A stretch of 64,000 nucleotides of DNA from Sphaeramia orbicularis (lineage: Eukaryota; Chordata; Actinopteri; Kurtiformes; Apogonidae), in contig NC_043978.1 of the NCBI RefSeq assembly GCF_902148855.1, forward strand, positions 48,223,408 to 48,287,407, read 5' to 3'. The stretch's first letter is position 1, and each line of letters begins with the position of its first letter. This document shows, piece after piece, positions 54,229 through 64,000 of the stretch. The position numbers and the translations under genes were made by a program. The notes under the pieces are model-generated. The model was not told the origin of the DNA. It saw nothing but the letters and a program-made list of their open reading frames with translations, and searched no databases.

Positions 54229-54399
54229 TTAAGGACATTCCTGTTATTTATTTATTTTACCTTTTATTTATTTATTTATTTATTTAAAGAAATGCTTAAA
54301 CAACTTTCAAACATTTACATAACATACATTATGTATATATATTGCTGTTCTCATTTTGTCTTAATAGAGTGTTTTAATCTTTATATTTCAGTTTAAGTT

Positions 54400-54760
54400 T
54401 TGTTTACTTTTCTTTCGTTGCATATTTAAAATAATCTTACTTGGTCTTTAGAAATGAAACAGATTGCAAGAAAACATGAAAAAAACATGCATATACATGA
54501 AAACAAAGTACGACTTCATTCGCACATTCGAAAAGGACAGGAAGTATAATTTATTTAATCCCACCCCTTCTTCGCACAACAGTCTATCCTTTAGCTTCAT
54601 GAAAAATCAAGTCCCATGGATCTTTTGTAAATAGTTCACCTCGCTTCACATACACATGCACACCTATTTTGACATACCAGAAAAGTAAATAAATAAATAC
54701 ATACATCCTTGAAGGCAACACAAAATGAATACACAATAAAGTAAACAATAAGACAAAGTG
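54400..54760 (-). mobile_element. LINE 3'-region remnant
   Basis: On the minus strand GAAGGGGTGGGATTAAATAA and related blocks match 36000-36040. No reverse-transcriptase frame. Confidence 0.45.
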
Positions 54761-54823
54761 AACATCAACAATCAAACAAAACATATTCTATTTATATTTT
54801 ATATTATTGAATATTTAATTTTA

Positions 54824-54830
<7 letters not shown>

Positions 54831-54879
<49 letters not shown>
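54831..54879. repeat. (TA)n microsatellite
   Basis: About 24 TA units directly before a G element. Confidence 0.95.
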
Positions 54880-54881
<2 letters not shown>

Positions 54882-54885
54882 TTTT

Positions 54886-55084
54886 TACCTCCACCAAGGA
54901 GGTTATGCTTTTGCCGGTGTTGGTTTGTCTGTGTGCAAGATAACTCAAAAAGTTGTGGACAGATTTGGATGAAAATGTCAGTAAATGTTGATACTGGCAC
55001 AAGGAACAAATGATTAAATTTTGGTGGTGATCGGGGGGGGCACTGCCTTGGCGGAGGTCTGCACTCTCCAAGTGCTTTTCTAGT
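54886..55084 (+). mobile_element. G element, copy 5
   Basis: TACCTCCACCAAGGAGGTTA to AGTGCTTTTCTAG, shortened in the (GTTT)n part. Confidence 0.7.
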
Positions 55085-56639
55085 TTTTTTTCTTTTTTTG
55101 TTGTATTGACCATTTCTTCCTGTTTCTATTATACTTGAATGGAGCGACTGTGACACCCAATAATTTCTCCCTAGCTTTAATAAAGTATTCTGATAGATTT
55201 TATCCCATCGATATGAATGGGAATCACCTGTAAGAAACTCATCCCACTTTAGGGTTCAGCTACTTGAGCATAATGTAAACTTTAAATGCAAGACTTAAAT
55301 CTATTCAACTTCCATTTCGCTCAGAGGAAGTTTTCAGATTTTCTTTAGACTTTTATGATTTGCTAATCACCAAAGAATGACGACAAACAGATGATTCTAC
55401 TTTAGGATCAGTCGTCAGCCGTATCATGGTGGATTTCCAGAGTCTGTCATAGAATGTTCCTCACAGTTGGCCTTTGCTGCCATCTGCTGATATGAATCTG
55501 TCAGTGCAACATGGAAACAAAGACACGTTTCTATAATAATCTCATAATTCAGTCATTTTTTTGTGGGACTGTGTGCAGGTTTTTGTCCTGTTTTCGAAAC
55601 CTGACCGATCATGTTTTCACATTAAAGTCTCATGTCTCAACTTTACTTCACTCTTTTTTGAGATACTGTTAAAATAGAAATAGACGTAAAGGAAAATAAA
55701 GCCAAGAATATGCAAGACGGTCACCTTTAAGTTACCTTTGTTCCTGCGAGTTCAGCACTGTGGCGGTACCGTCAGCAGATGAACTCTGGGAAAACAGACA
55801 TATTTGATTATGTCATCATTTGCATTGCAGTCTCAAGCACCAGGCTCTTATTAAGTTTCATACAGAAATCTGGCAGCGGTGCGTTGGGTTAGGCCAACAT
55901 TTCCACATAGCAGCGGACTATGAAAACCACACGGCTACTTATTACATGGAGGGGGATCCCATCTGATGCTGGGTTAGGATAAAACATGAGGCTCTGCAGA
56001 GGAAAAAAAACACAGAAGGGCCTTTCATTTGGCAGATAGTTTAATGACACTGTAAATCGAATACAGAGATGGCTGTCAATCATGTTCCTACATCACTCAA
56101 ACGTCTCCACAGCCCACACAGTTGCTGCATTTACGAACCGTCTTTAGACCCGTTTACTGTTTAGCTGCAGTTTGTTAAATGGACTTTGACAGGCTGCTAT
56201 AACTCTAACATTTTCTTCAGTCTGTAATGCTACATGGAGGAAATGTCTGTGTTTTATGCTGAGGTTTATGTCAACTATTTACTGGTCAATTTCTTAGCGA
56301 CTGGCCTCAGTTCAGTGTGTTCTGTACTGCTGTGTGAATGGGAATCTCACAGACTCAAAGTTCTATACGGCCTGATCACAATCAAGGGTATCAGAAAGGG
56401 TGCACATGTGATAAAAAATAATAATGCTCTATCAAAAAATCAGACAGGCCATTTTATTTGTCAGATATTTCTCTTTTAAAGTCCAAAATATTTTTGTATT
56501 ATGGTGTCTACTAATAATTTCGCAGGCTTGCCCCTATCAAATCAGAAATTATTGGGTGTACGGACACTCCAGCCTAATAGCCTCCATATTTAATGCCTAC
56601 AAAGATATACAAATGCTTCAATGTTCCCAAATGATTTTT
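55085..56639. other. Single-copy interval
   Basis: No recognised repeat except the 56305-56375 block shared with 52325. Possibly intronic or conserved non-coding. Confidence 0.35.
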
Positions 56640-57094
56640 TCTTTCTCTATTTACCCTTTCTTAAGTGATTCATCACCATTTATTATAATATTATCCTCTG
56701 TATTTAGCATTTTTCACTATAAATTTGGTATTTTCCTATGTTTAATTTAATTTAGGTGTTCGTGAAAACTTAGAGTAAATTCAAAGGTTGTTATATCAAA
56801 ACACAGAAACTGAAGGCAATGTGACTTTTAGGCCAAAATATCAATAACTGAATGTGTTTCCATCCACTGTCATTGATCCAACTCCATGGGTTTTACTGGT
56901 GAATCAATGCTGTAGAAGATGACTGTGTTTCCATGGTAACTACAGAGCCTCTGAACATCCAAATAGGTCATATCTGATGACCATGAAAAGATGACAAACT
57001 GTATCTTACACCAGTTATTTACATGTATTAATAGAATTAGGGGATCAACAGGTATTAAACAGTTTACTGTAGGTCAGTATCTGGGTCTTTATGA
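56640..57094 (-). mobile_element. TTAA-B MITE, copy 7
   Basis: Left end incomplete; right end GGGTCTTTATGA with TTAA (57095-57098). First member of the tandem duplication. Confidence 0.65.
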
Positions 57095-57197
57095 ATTAAA
57101 ACATTCACTTTGACGGACCAAGCAAGTACAGGCCACAGCACATCTACAGCTTTATTATATTATCCTCTGTATTTTGCTTCTTTTTGTTCTCCATTGT

Positions 57198-57926
57198 ATG
57201 TTTATGTTTACGCATTTGGCAGACGCTTTTTTCCAAAGCGACTTACAGGGGAAAACCAATTAAATCACTCAATCAAATTTTATTTATACAGCGCCAGATC
57301 ACAAAAAAGTTATCTCTTGACATTTTATATATAGAGTTGGTCAAAAACCAGACTCTAAGTCAATTTACAGAAACCCAACAGAATCCTCCAGGAGCAAACA
57401 CTTGTGACTGGTGACAGTGGCGAGGAAAAACTTCCCTTTAACAGGCAGAAACCTCGAGCAGACCCAGACTCCTGGAGGATGGCCGTCTGCCTTGACCAGT
57501 TGGGGTTAAAGAGAGAGAGTAGAGAAGGGGAAAAAGAGAGAGCGATAGAGATAGAGACTGGGGGAGAGGGGGAGAAGGGGGGAGTAGGGGGAGACACATG
57601 GAGGCGGTTGAGGATAAGTGAGTGGTGATGAGGGCAGGGAAGAGGCCGGACCACCGCAGCAGGTCCAGAGATAATCGTGAAAGAGTCTGTGGTTATCCTG
57701 GGAAAAACCTTATTAGAATATTTAAAATGGAATGTTTGAAAGTGCTAGGATAGGAGGTGCTCTCGGAAGAGCTGGGTCTTCAGGAGCTTCTTGAAGATAG
57801 GCAGGGATGACTCTGTTGTTGTAGCACTCGGTAGAGCGTTCCACCAACGTGGAACGACCCATGAAAGGAGCCTGGATTGTCTTGTACAAGGTCTGGGGAC
57901 CACCAGACTACGTTCCCCAGACGATT
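57198..57926 (-). mobile_element. L2-type LINE 3' fragment
   Basis: ATTGTA is repeated at both ends (57192-57197 and 57921-57926). Comparison with the second unit of the tandem duplication shows the exact empty site. On the minus strand 57925-57745 encodes the C-terminus of a reverse-transcriptase protein (SLVVPRPCTRQSRLLSWVVP, RWWNALPSATTTESSLPIFK, KLLKTQLF). The 3' terminus, GTAAGTCGCTTTGGAAAAAA with GCGTCTGCCAAATGC, is the typical L2 end. 57266-57660 includes a second common teleost block (AATCAAATTTTATTTATACA, GCGAGGAAAAACTTCCCTTT). Confidence 0.75.
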
Positions 57927-58060
57927 GTAAATCACAAATTTTCCGCATATTGTCAATTTTCAATTTATGTACATGCGGACTAAAAGCATGTTAGTCTTTC
58001 AGACAGTGTTTTCACTTGTAGTGTTAAATACTGAATATTCTCCTTGGTGTTTCTCCTTAA

Positions 58061-58558
58061 CCCATTAAAACCCAGTGGTACTTTAGAGGCAGTCCGCAAA
58101 TGAATTTTTCTCCATATTTTCCCTTTCTGAAGTGATTTATCACCTTTTTTTGGTAATATTATCCTCTTTATTTTGCGTTTCTTCAGTAAAAATCTGGTAT
58201 TTTTCTATATTTAATTTACTGATCATGTAGATGTTCATAAAATCTCAATGTAAATTTAAATGTTCTTATATCAGAAACTTACTTTTTCAGTAAAATATAT
58301 CATTAACTGAACATAAACCAAGTGTCTCCATCCACTGTCATTGGTCCAACTCCATGGGTTTTACTGGTGAATCAATGCTGTAGAAAATGATGGTGTTTCC
58401 GTGGTAACTACAGAGCCTCTGAATGTTCAAATGGGTCATATCAGATGACCATGAAAAGATGACAAACTTTATTTTACACAAATTATTTACATGTATTGAT
58501 AGGATTAGGGGATCAATGGGTATTAAACAGTTTAGATCAGTATCTGGGTCTTTATGAA
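58061..58558 (-). mobile_element. TTAA-B MITE, copy 8, with open reading frame
   Basis: TTAA (58057-58060), CCCATTAAAACCCAGTGGTA at the left, GGGTCTTTATGA with TTAA at the right. Carries the family frame on the minus strand to 58338 (FVIFSWSSDMTHLNIQRLCS ... SPVKPMELDQ). Confidence 0.72.
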
Positions 58559-58789
58559 TTAAAACATTCACTTTGATGGACCAAGCAAGTACAGGCCACA
58601 GCAGATCTACAGCTTTATTATATTATCCTCTGTGTTTTGCTTCTTTTTGTTCTCCATTGTAAACCACATATTTTCTTCGTATTGTCAGGTTTCAATATAC
58701 ATACAGAACAGAACAGATCTGTTAGTCTCTCAGAGAGTTTTTGCTTTTAGTGTTAAATATTGAAAATTCTCCTTGTCGTTTCTGCTTAA

Positions 58790-59130
58790 CTCATTAAAAC
58801 CCAGTGCTACTTTAGAGGCACTTCGCAAATGAATTTTTATCCATATTTTCCCTTTCTTAAGTGATTTATCACCTTTTTTTGGTAATATCCTCTTTATTTC
58901 GCGTTTCTTCAGTGAAAATCTGGTATTTTTCCATATATTTAATTTACTGATCATGTAGATGTTCATAAAATCTCAATGTAAATTCAAATGTTCTTATATC
59001 AGAAACAGAGAAAATTGAAGAAAAACTTGCTTTTTCAGTAAAATATATCATTAACTGAACATACACCAAGTATCTCCCTGCACTGTCACTGGTCCAACTC
59101 CATGGGTTTTACCAGTGAATAAACATTGTC
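58790..59130 (-). mobile_element. TTAA-B MITE, copy 9, truncated
   Basis: Starts CTCATTAAAACCCAGTGCTA after TTAA (58786-58789) and breaks off after ACTCCATGGGTTTTACCAGT. Confidence 0.65.
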
Positions 59131-61071
59131 ATACATTCACACATTAAGTCAAAATTAAGACTAACACCTCAACCCCGCTGAACCCCTGCACATTAAAATA
59201 ACACATTTTCAACAACATGCCCAATACCCACAATGCAATGCACAGATAAAAAGGTGTGGTCATGACTAAAACTTAGTGATTTAAATCCATCCTACTTAAA
59301 CTTTTTGTACTTTTGATTATGTCTACAAATTAGTAGAATATACTTAACATTTCATAGCAATGGAATAAAACTTAAATCATTCAAATACATTGTAATTAAA
59401 GCATTTTAGTAAATACAAAGTCCGGGCTTACAGTGTAAAAACAATTGTTAGTCACAAAGGTTTATTATGGTCAATGTTTCCCAAATGTCAAACAACAAAA
59501 ATAAAGTATATTTAAAAAAAAAAAAAAAAAAGGAAACAACATCCCCCTTTCTTTCGTCTTTTTCGTTGTACTGCTGCTTGCATTTCCATCTTAATCCCGT
59601 TTCGTCACCGTTTCACATGTTCATGAGTCTCACCGTTTTAAAGAATCGACCTCTTGACCTACCTCTGTAATTCTCCGATCCATATTTCATATCCTGCTAG
59701 TCCCAGTCGTAGAGGTGAGGGCTCTGTGTATGTTCTGGGGTTGGGACATATGTGCCCCCCTGGGCGACCGTGTCACAATTTATTATGTGCCATTTTTCTT
59801 CAAGTCGTGCCACGTTTACGGGATCTGCCACAGCGGTGACTGGCCAGGCTTAAAGAGTATTATCAGGAGAATAGTTTTGCATATATTACAGGGTTAAGTG
59901 CAAACCAATCTGCTTTATCCAAACACAGCAATCCAAACAGAGCTCTGGGCCTGGGAGACTGATGAGTAACACACTCGGCCAGGGCCCCAGCAAACCCTAG
60001 ACACCCCCCCCCCCCCTTTTCCACCTTCCCATCACACACAGGACTCACACTGATTGGCTCTGATTGGTTGTATAAAACACAGCTCTGACTTTTTGATTAT
60101 ATTACATATGGTCACGCATGGATTGGTGCCCCGTGCTGCAGATACCAGAGTCTGAGCGGCCCTGGAGCGGTCGCCAGAACTCCAGATTACTGCAAGGACA
60201 CATGGAGGAGGAGGGTGGGGGGTTATGGGGGGCCAGAGCGTCTGTGATTGTAATGACTGCAGGAAATCTGTAACACGCACTGGGATGGTCTCCGGTGTTC
60301 ATGACACAAGTGTATTTTGTCCCCTTTTTGAAGCATGTGAGGCCCAGACCAGATCTTGACCAATCGTAACCCCCCATCGCAGGTTAACGCGGGTTCACCG
60401 GTGTCGCATGTCAGGAACTGCATTGTGGGTGAAGTGGCAGAGAAGGACTTCCAAAAACAGACTTTCAGCGGGTTTAGGGGGAAATTGTTTTGGCGTTTTA
60501 AATGGAACACCTCCGTAAGCAATCTACGCTGACCTCTCTTCAGTGGAGATAGAAGGTTTTTGGGGGTTTGCGGTCAGGGGGTGGGGTGGGGTGATGGCGG
60601 CCCCAGTGGGAGCACAGCAGATAGGGCCTAATCCGTGAAGCCCTTGGCCAAAGCTGATTTCCCACGTAGCCTCATCAGCTTGAGTTACAGATTTAAAAGA
60701 CAGGGCCCTTCTTGTATCACTTGCCTTTTCACCTCCATCAGCTCTGTTATTTCCTGGTTTTAGCGTTCTTAATCCAACACGCCATCGCAGCCGTCCCTCC
60801 GATCAGCAGACATTCACTTGTGGGACGTTGCCTTGTCAGAAGTTATCCTGAGGGTGATGCACTGTTTTGACATGAAGAAATGGAGCAAATTCACTGTTTG
60901 TTAAACATGATTTAAAGGTTGGTTCCCACATATTAAAATAAGGATATACAGTACAGCGGAGAGACGGAGGTGACATGTGCAAGAGGTTAGACTTGAACAG
61001 TGAATATTTCAGTATTATGGTCTGTATCTTTATAAGGATACTGGGTTCATGCGGAGCCTTCTGGTATAAAA
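59131..61071. other. Single-copy interval
   Basis: 59700-60830 is less AT-rich and free of recognised repeats except a C-run (60004-60017). I could not support an exon. It is a good place to look for conserved non-coding elements. Confidence 0.35.
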
Positions 61072-61075
61072 TTAA

Positions 61076-61860
61076 CCCATAAAACCCCCAAAACATTCAC
61101 TGATCTCAAATATGTAATACCTGTTGATCCACTAATCCGCTGGTGTCAAACATGCGGCCCGGGGGCCAAAACCGGCCTACTAAAGGGTCCGATCTGGCAA
61201 CTGGGATGAATTTGTGAAATGCATAAATTACACTGACGATATTAACAATCAAATATGTTAGAATCGTTTTAGTTCAATTCAGTCTCAAGTGGGTTAGACC
61301 AGTAAAATACTATTATAATAACCTATAAGTAATGAAAACTACAAATTTTTCTCTTTGTTGTAGTGTAAAAAAAAAGGAATATTACACAAAAATGTTTACA
61401 TTTACAGATTAGCCTTTTGCAAAAAATGTGAATAACCTGAAATTTCTAAAGAGAAGTCAGTGTAATTTTAATAATATTCTGCCTATTACTAAATGTTTTG
61501 TGTATTTGTAAATTCACTGTGATCTGTATGCTATAATGCATATTTATAAATAATAAACTAAGGTGTAATATTGTTAAAATTGCACTTATTTTTCTTAAGA
61601 ATTTTCAGGTTCATGTTTGTTCATGTTATGTTCAAGTATGGTTCGTAAATGTAAATATTTTCATTACGGAAGTTGACTTTTCTCATTTAAAAACAGAGAA
61701 AATACTTTGGAGTTGACATTATTTATCAGTTCTTATCCTATTATTTATATTATTTTACTGGTCTGGCCCACTTTAGATCATATTAGGCTGTATGTGGCCC
61801 CTGAACTAAAATAAGTTTGTCACCCCTGCACTAATCCTATCAATCCATGCAATATATATG
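61076..61860 (+). mobile_element. TTAA-B MITE, copy 10, truncated, with nested hAT
   Basis: TTAA (61072-61075), CCCATAAAACCCCCAAAACA ... GTTGATCCACTAATC, then hAT, then CACTAATCCTATCAATCCAT. The remainder is lost after about 61860. Confidence 0.7.
61138..61828 (+). mobile_element. hAT MITE (CAGGGGTGTC family), copy 5
   Basis: Termini CGCTGGTGTCAAACATGCGG and AAGTTTGTCACCCCTG. Perfect 8-bp duplication CACTAATC (61130-61137, 61829-61836), which is single in other TTAA-B copies. Confidence 0.87.
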
Positions 61861-61913
61861 TATGTTTAAAAAAAAATATTTGGGTTTTTGCTTTAAAGCG
61901 GATGCTAAATTAA

Positions 61914-62461
61914 CCCCTAAAGACCCAAACAACCACTGGCAACCAAAACCATCTACTGATGTAAAATGTTGGATAACTTCTGAACCACTAAACATATCAA
62001 TACATGTAAATAATTGGTTTAAAATACAGTTTGTCATCTTTTCATGGTCATCAGACATGACCCATTTGGACGTTCAGAGACTCTGTAGTTACCATGGAAA
62101 TACCGTCATCTTCTACAATATTGATTCACCAGTAAAACCCATGAAGTTGAATCAATGACAGTGGATAGACACACTTGGTTTATGCTCATTTAATAATAGA
62201 TTTTCCTGAAAACGTCACTTTTTCTTCAGGTTTCTCCTTTTTTTTGATATAATAGCCTTAACTTTAATCTGAGCTTTTATGGTGAATCTACATGATCAGT
62301 AAATTACATATAGGAAAATACCTGATTCTGACTGAAAAAAATCCAAAATACAGATGATAATGTTATAATAAATGGTGGCAAATCAGTTAAGAAAAGTTAA
62401 ATAGAGAGAAATATTCATTTGGGACAAATCTGACACAAATGTAGCACTGGGTCTTTATGGG
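61914..62461 (+). mobile_element. TTAA-B MITE, copy 11, with open reading frame
   Basis: TTAA (61910-61913), CCCCTAAAGACCCAAACAAC, then GGGTCTTTATGGG and TTAA (62462-62465). A full-length copy of about 548 bp. The family frame runs to a stop at 62156-62158 and includes FVIFSWSSDMTHLDVQRLCS and SPVKPMKLNQ. Confidence 0.8.
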
Positions 62462-62838
62462 TTAAAGGTACATTTCGATGTGGGTCAGTACATATCGTAC
62501 AGTGAATTTGCTGATGGTGTTTCTGTCTTCATCTTACCCTAACCTACGATAGTTGCTAACAACACCTATAGCATGTTTTGTCCTTTCTGAGGTATGTACT
62601 GAAGGATATATTAACTCTAGTCCACACTGAGTATACTTACTAACATAATGCAGCTCAACATTTAATGCCAGTCAGGTTAAAAAGAGTAGAAAGCCTGTTT
62701 GGATCTACTGTACACACATGATGGTGCAACATGGAAGACAACAAAGTCATATTTTCAGGTGAATATACACTAATGAAAAGGTCAAGCTCAAGGTTTGTTT
62801 GTTGTCATTCATTCAATGTAGCACATGATGAATGAAAT
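62462..62838. other. Single-copy interval
   Basis: Nothing recognised. Confidence 0.3.
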
Positions 62839-62839
62839 G

Positions 62840-63415
62840 TGTAATTGTAAAGTAGGTGTTTATTAAAATCCATTTAATTTTCAAAATGTAATAAAATTTA
62901 CAAACATCATTTTATTGTTTTGTCACCCTGTTCTCAAACTGACGTCTGCTCTGGTCCAGACACTGCTGACAATGCCAAACAATGGAATCGCACACATCAC
63001 CAAACAGTTCCCTTGGTATTTGCATGCATGAACTTGCCAAACAGGTGGATTGGACAGAGGGGTTTCGTTGAATACCCTCCACATTTACCAGACGTCACAC
63101 CACTAGACTTTTTATTATGTGGATACCTAAAAGACAAAGTCTACACTATGAGACCTGCAACAGTCGCTGAACTGAGAGCAGCCATTGAACGTGAATACAC
63201 GCAAATACCAAGGGGATTGTTTCGTTATGTATGCGATTCCATTGGTTTGCATTGTCAGCAGAGTCTGGACGAGAACAGACATCAGTTTGAGAACAGGCGG
63301 TGACAAAACAATAAAATTATGTTTGTAAATTCTATTACATTTTGAAAATTAAAGGAATTTTAATAAACACCTACTTTACAATTATTTAAAGTCTGTATAA
63401 ATTTTTTGGGGACAC

Positions 63416-63419
<4 letters not shown>
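62840..63419 (+). mobile_element. Fold-back IS630/Tc1/mariner derivative
   Basis: The left arm 62840-63029 is an inverted copy of the right arm about 63199-63395, including the last 45 codons or so of the transposase. Between them lies a unique stretch with more transposase. The right terminus continues to ATTTTTTGGGGACACCCTG; the left terminus lacks its outer 35 bp or so. Transcripts would fold into a long hairpin. Confidence 0.72.
63034..63303 (+). pseudogene. Transposase C-terminal fragment (IS630/Tc1/mariner)
   Basis: LPNRWIGQRGFVEYPPHLPD, then VTPLDFLLCGYLKDKVYTMR, through SLDENRHQFENRR and stop. PDxTPLDFFLWGYLKxKVY is the signature around the third catalytic Asp of these transposases; that Asp (in LPD) is kept. 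The first two catalytic residues are absent. The open frame continues upstream to 62920 only because the inverted arm happens to be open. Confidence 0.7.

Positions 63420-63456
<37 letters not shown>
63419..63456. repeat. (GT)n microsatellite
   Basis: Starts exactly at the outer base of the mariner terminus. Confidence 0.95.
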
Positions 63457-63462
<6 letters not shown>

Positions 63463-63465
<3 letters not shown>

Positions 63466-64000
63466 TCAGTGGCGGCTGCTCGTCTTTCAGAGAGGGGAAG
63501 CTCATTGTTGGTTTACATCAAAAAAAAAAAAAAAAAGTCACGTTATTTAAACATAAATTCAGCCCTCCGTTCCTTTTTAAGAAAATGGTCAGTGACCTTA
63601 TCTTACCAAGTAAACAAGAAAACGTTGAAATTATGTTAAATTGAAACAAGGAAGTCCAATGAGTGTGTTTTATTTACAGTGCAAGAAATGAACAAGTAAT
63701 TTCGTAGTGGTTTCTCTCTCGATTTCACAGCAGAACGCACAACGGTATTAAACTGAACTGTCAGTGAAGGAGTAGATCTCAAACTAGCTGTCAATCAAAT
63801 GGGTTTCAGCCTTTCGACTGATCCTCCAATCAGCACGCGGAAGCCCAGCGTCCAGCACGGCCGAGCTCCACCCACAGCTCCATTCACCCCCAAAGATGCT
63901 GAGCATCCGGGGGTGGAACAACGTTGTGGCATTTATCCAATTACTGTCCAGTTTTGAGGCAATGAAAAAAACTGTTCCACTCAGTCCCATTGAAGTGCAT
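63463..64000. mobile_element. Unclassified fish repeat, runs off window end
   Basis: CAGTGGCGGCTGCTCGTCTT with TCAGAGAGGGGAAGCTCATT resembles a dispersed teleost repeat. A higher-GC block (63820-63910) follows. The other end is outside the window. Confidence 0.4.

Larger units (their letters stand above)
56640..59130. repeat. Tandem duplication of a 727-bp TTAA-B-containing unit
   Basis: TTAA-B copies at 56640-57094, 58061-58558 and 58790-59130 are accompanied by the same flanks. The stretch after the element (ATTCACTTTGATGGACCAAG ... GTTCTCCATTGTA) is at 57104-57197 and 58567-58661. The stretch before it (AGTGTTAAATA ... TTCTCCTT) is at 58018-58056 and 58749-58785. Starts at 58061 and 58790 differ by about 727 bp. 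The first unit is lengthened by an L2 insertion. Confidence 0.8.

Noticed and set aside
60102-60522. Overlapping minus-strand frames of 80-100 codons
   Set aside because: No domain, no splice structure, three frames open at once in a less AT-rich stretch.

Overview
The window is eukaryotic nuclear DNA, almost certainly from a ray-finned (teleost) fish. It is AT-rich, has no long open frames, and is dominated by short DNA-transposon copies of kinds common in teleost genomes: TTAA-flanked piggyBac-like MITEs, hAT elements with 8-bp target duplications, Tc1/mariner and PIF/Harbinger derivatives, L2-type LINE ends, and one solo LTR. No complete host protein gene is visible. The family letters used below (TTAA-A to D, G, and so on) are my own labels. 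No database was searched.

Layout. 1-9270: seven kinds of interspersed repeat, including five TTAA-A copies, a pogo-like MITE, a fold-back G element and two hAT copies. 9271-11307: mostly single-copy sequence. 11308-17740: a tandem array of about 4.5 units of about 1.43 kb. Each unit carries a canonical tRNA-Pro(UGG) on the plus strand plus degenerate tRNA-Val(CAC)-like, tRNA-Asp(GUC)-like and tRNA-Gln-like sequences. 20146-25260: a perfect-looking hairpin, two PIF/Harbinger derivatives that still carry a Myb/SANT exon, candidate exons of an unidentified minus-strand gene, and a duplicated segment invaded by a solo LTR that was itself invaded by a hAT element. 26010-38123: three minisatellites (22, 11 and 31 bp units) and a dismembered two-gene DNA transposon on the minus strand (34240 down to 30493) cut by three later elements. 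39917-46607: the second copy of the duplicated segment, with a TTAA-B MITE at a site that is empty in the first copy, followed by nested TTAA/hAT insertions.

46985-52140 holds the best signs of host genes: a CpG-containing promoter-like stretch with two splice-bounded 5' exons (47433-47628 ends in an ATG codon followed by a strong donor), a second promoter-like stretch at 49117-49216, and a possible terminal coding exon at 51741-51977 followed by a polyadenylation signal. A 1.1-kb element with an ISL2EU-type SWIM/YqaJ protein fragment lies between them. 52141-64000 is again repeats (a nested TTAA-D/hAT pair, a 727-bp tandem duplication of TTAA-B units with an L2 insertion, a hAT inside TTAA-B, a fold-back mariner) separated by single-copy, probably intronic or intergenic DNA.

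The clearest functional content is the tRNA array. The most informative biology otherwise is the insertion record: at least eight nested or empty-site configurations give relative ages and prove target preferences directly from the sequence.
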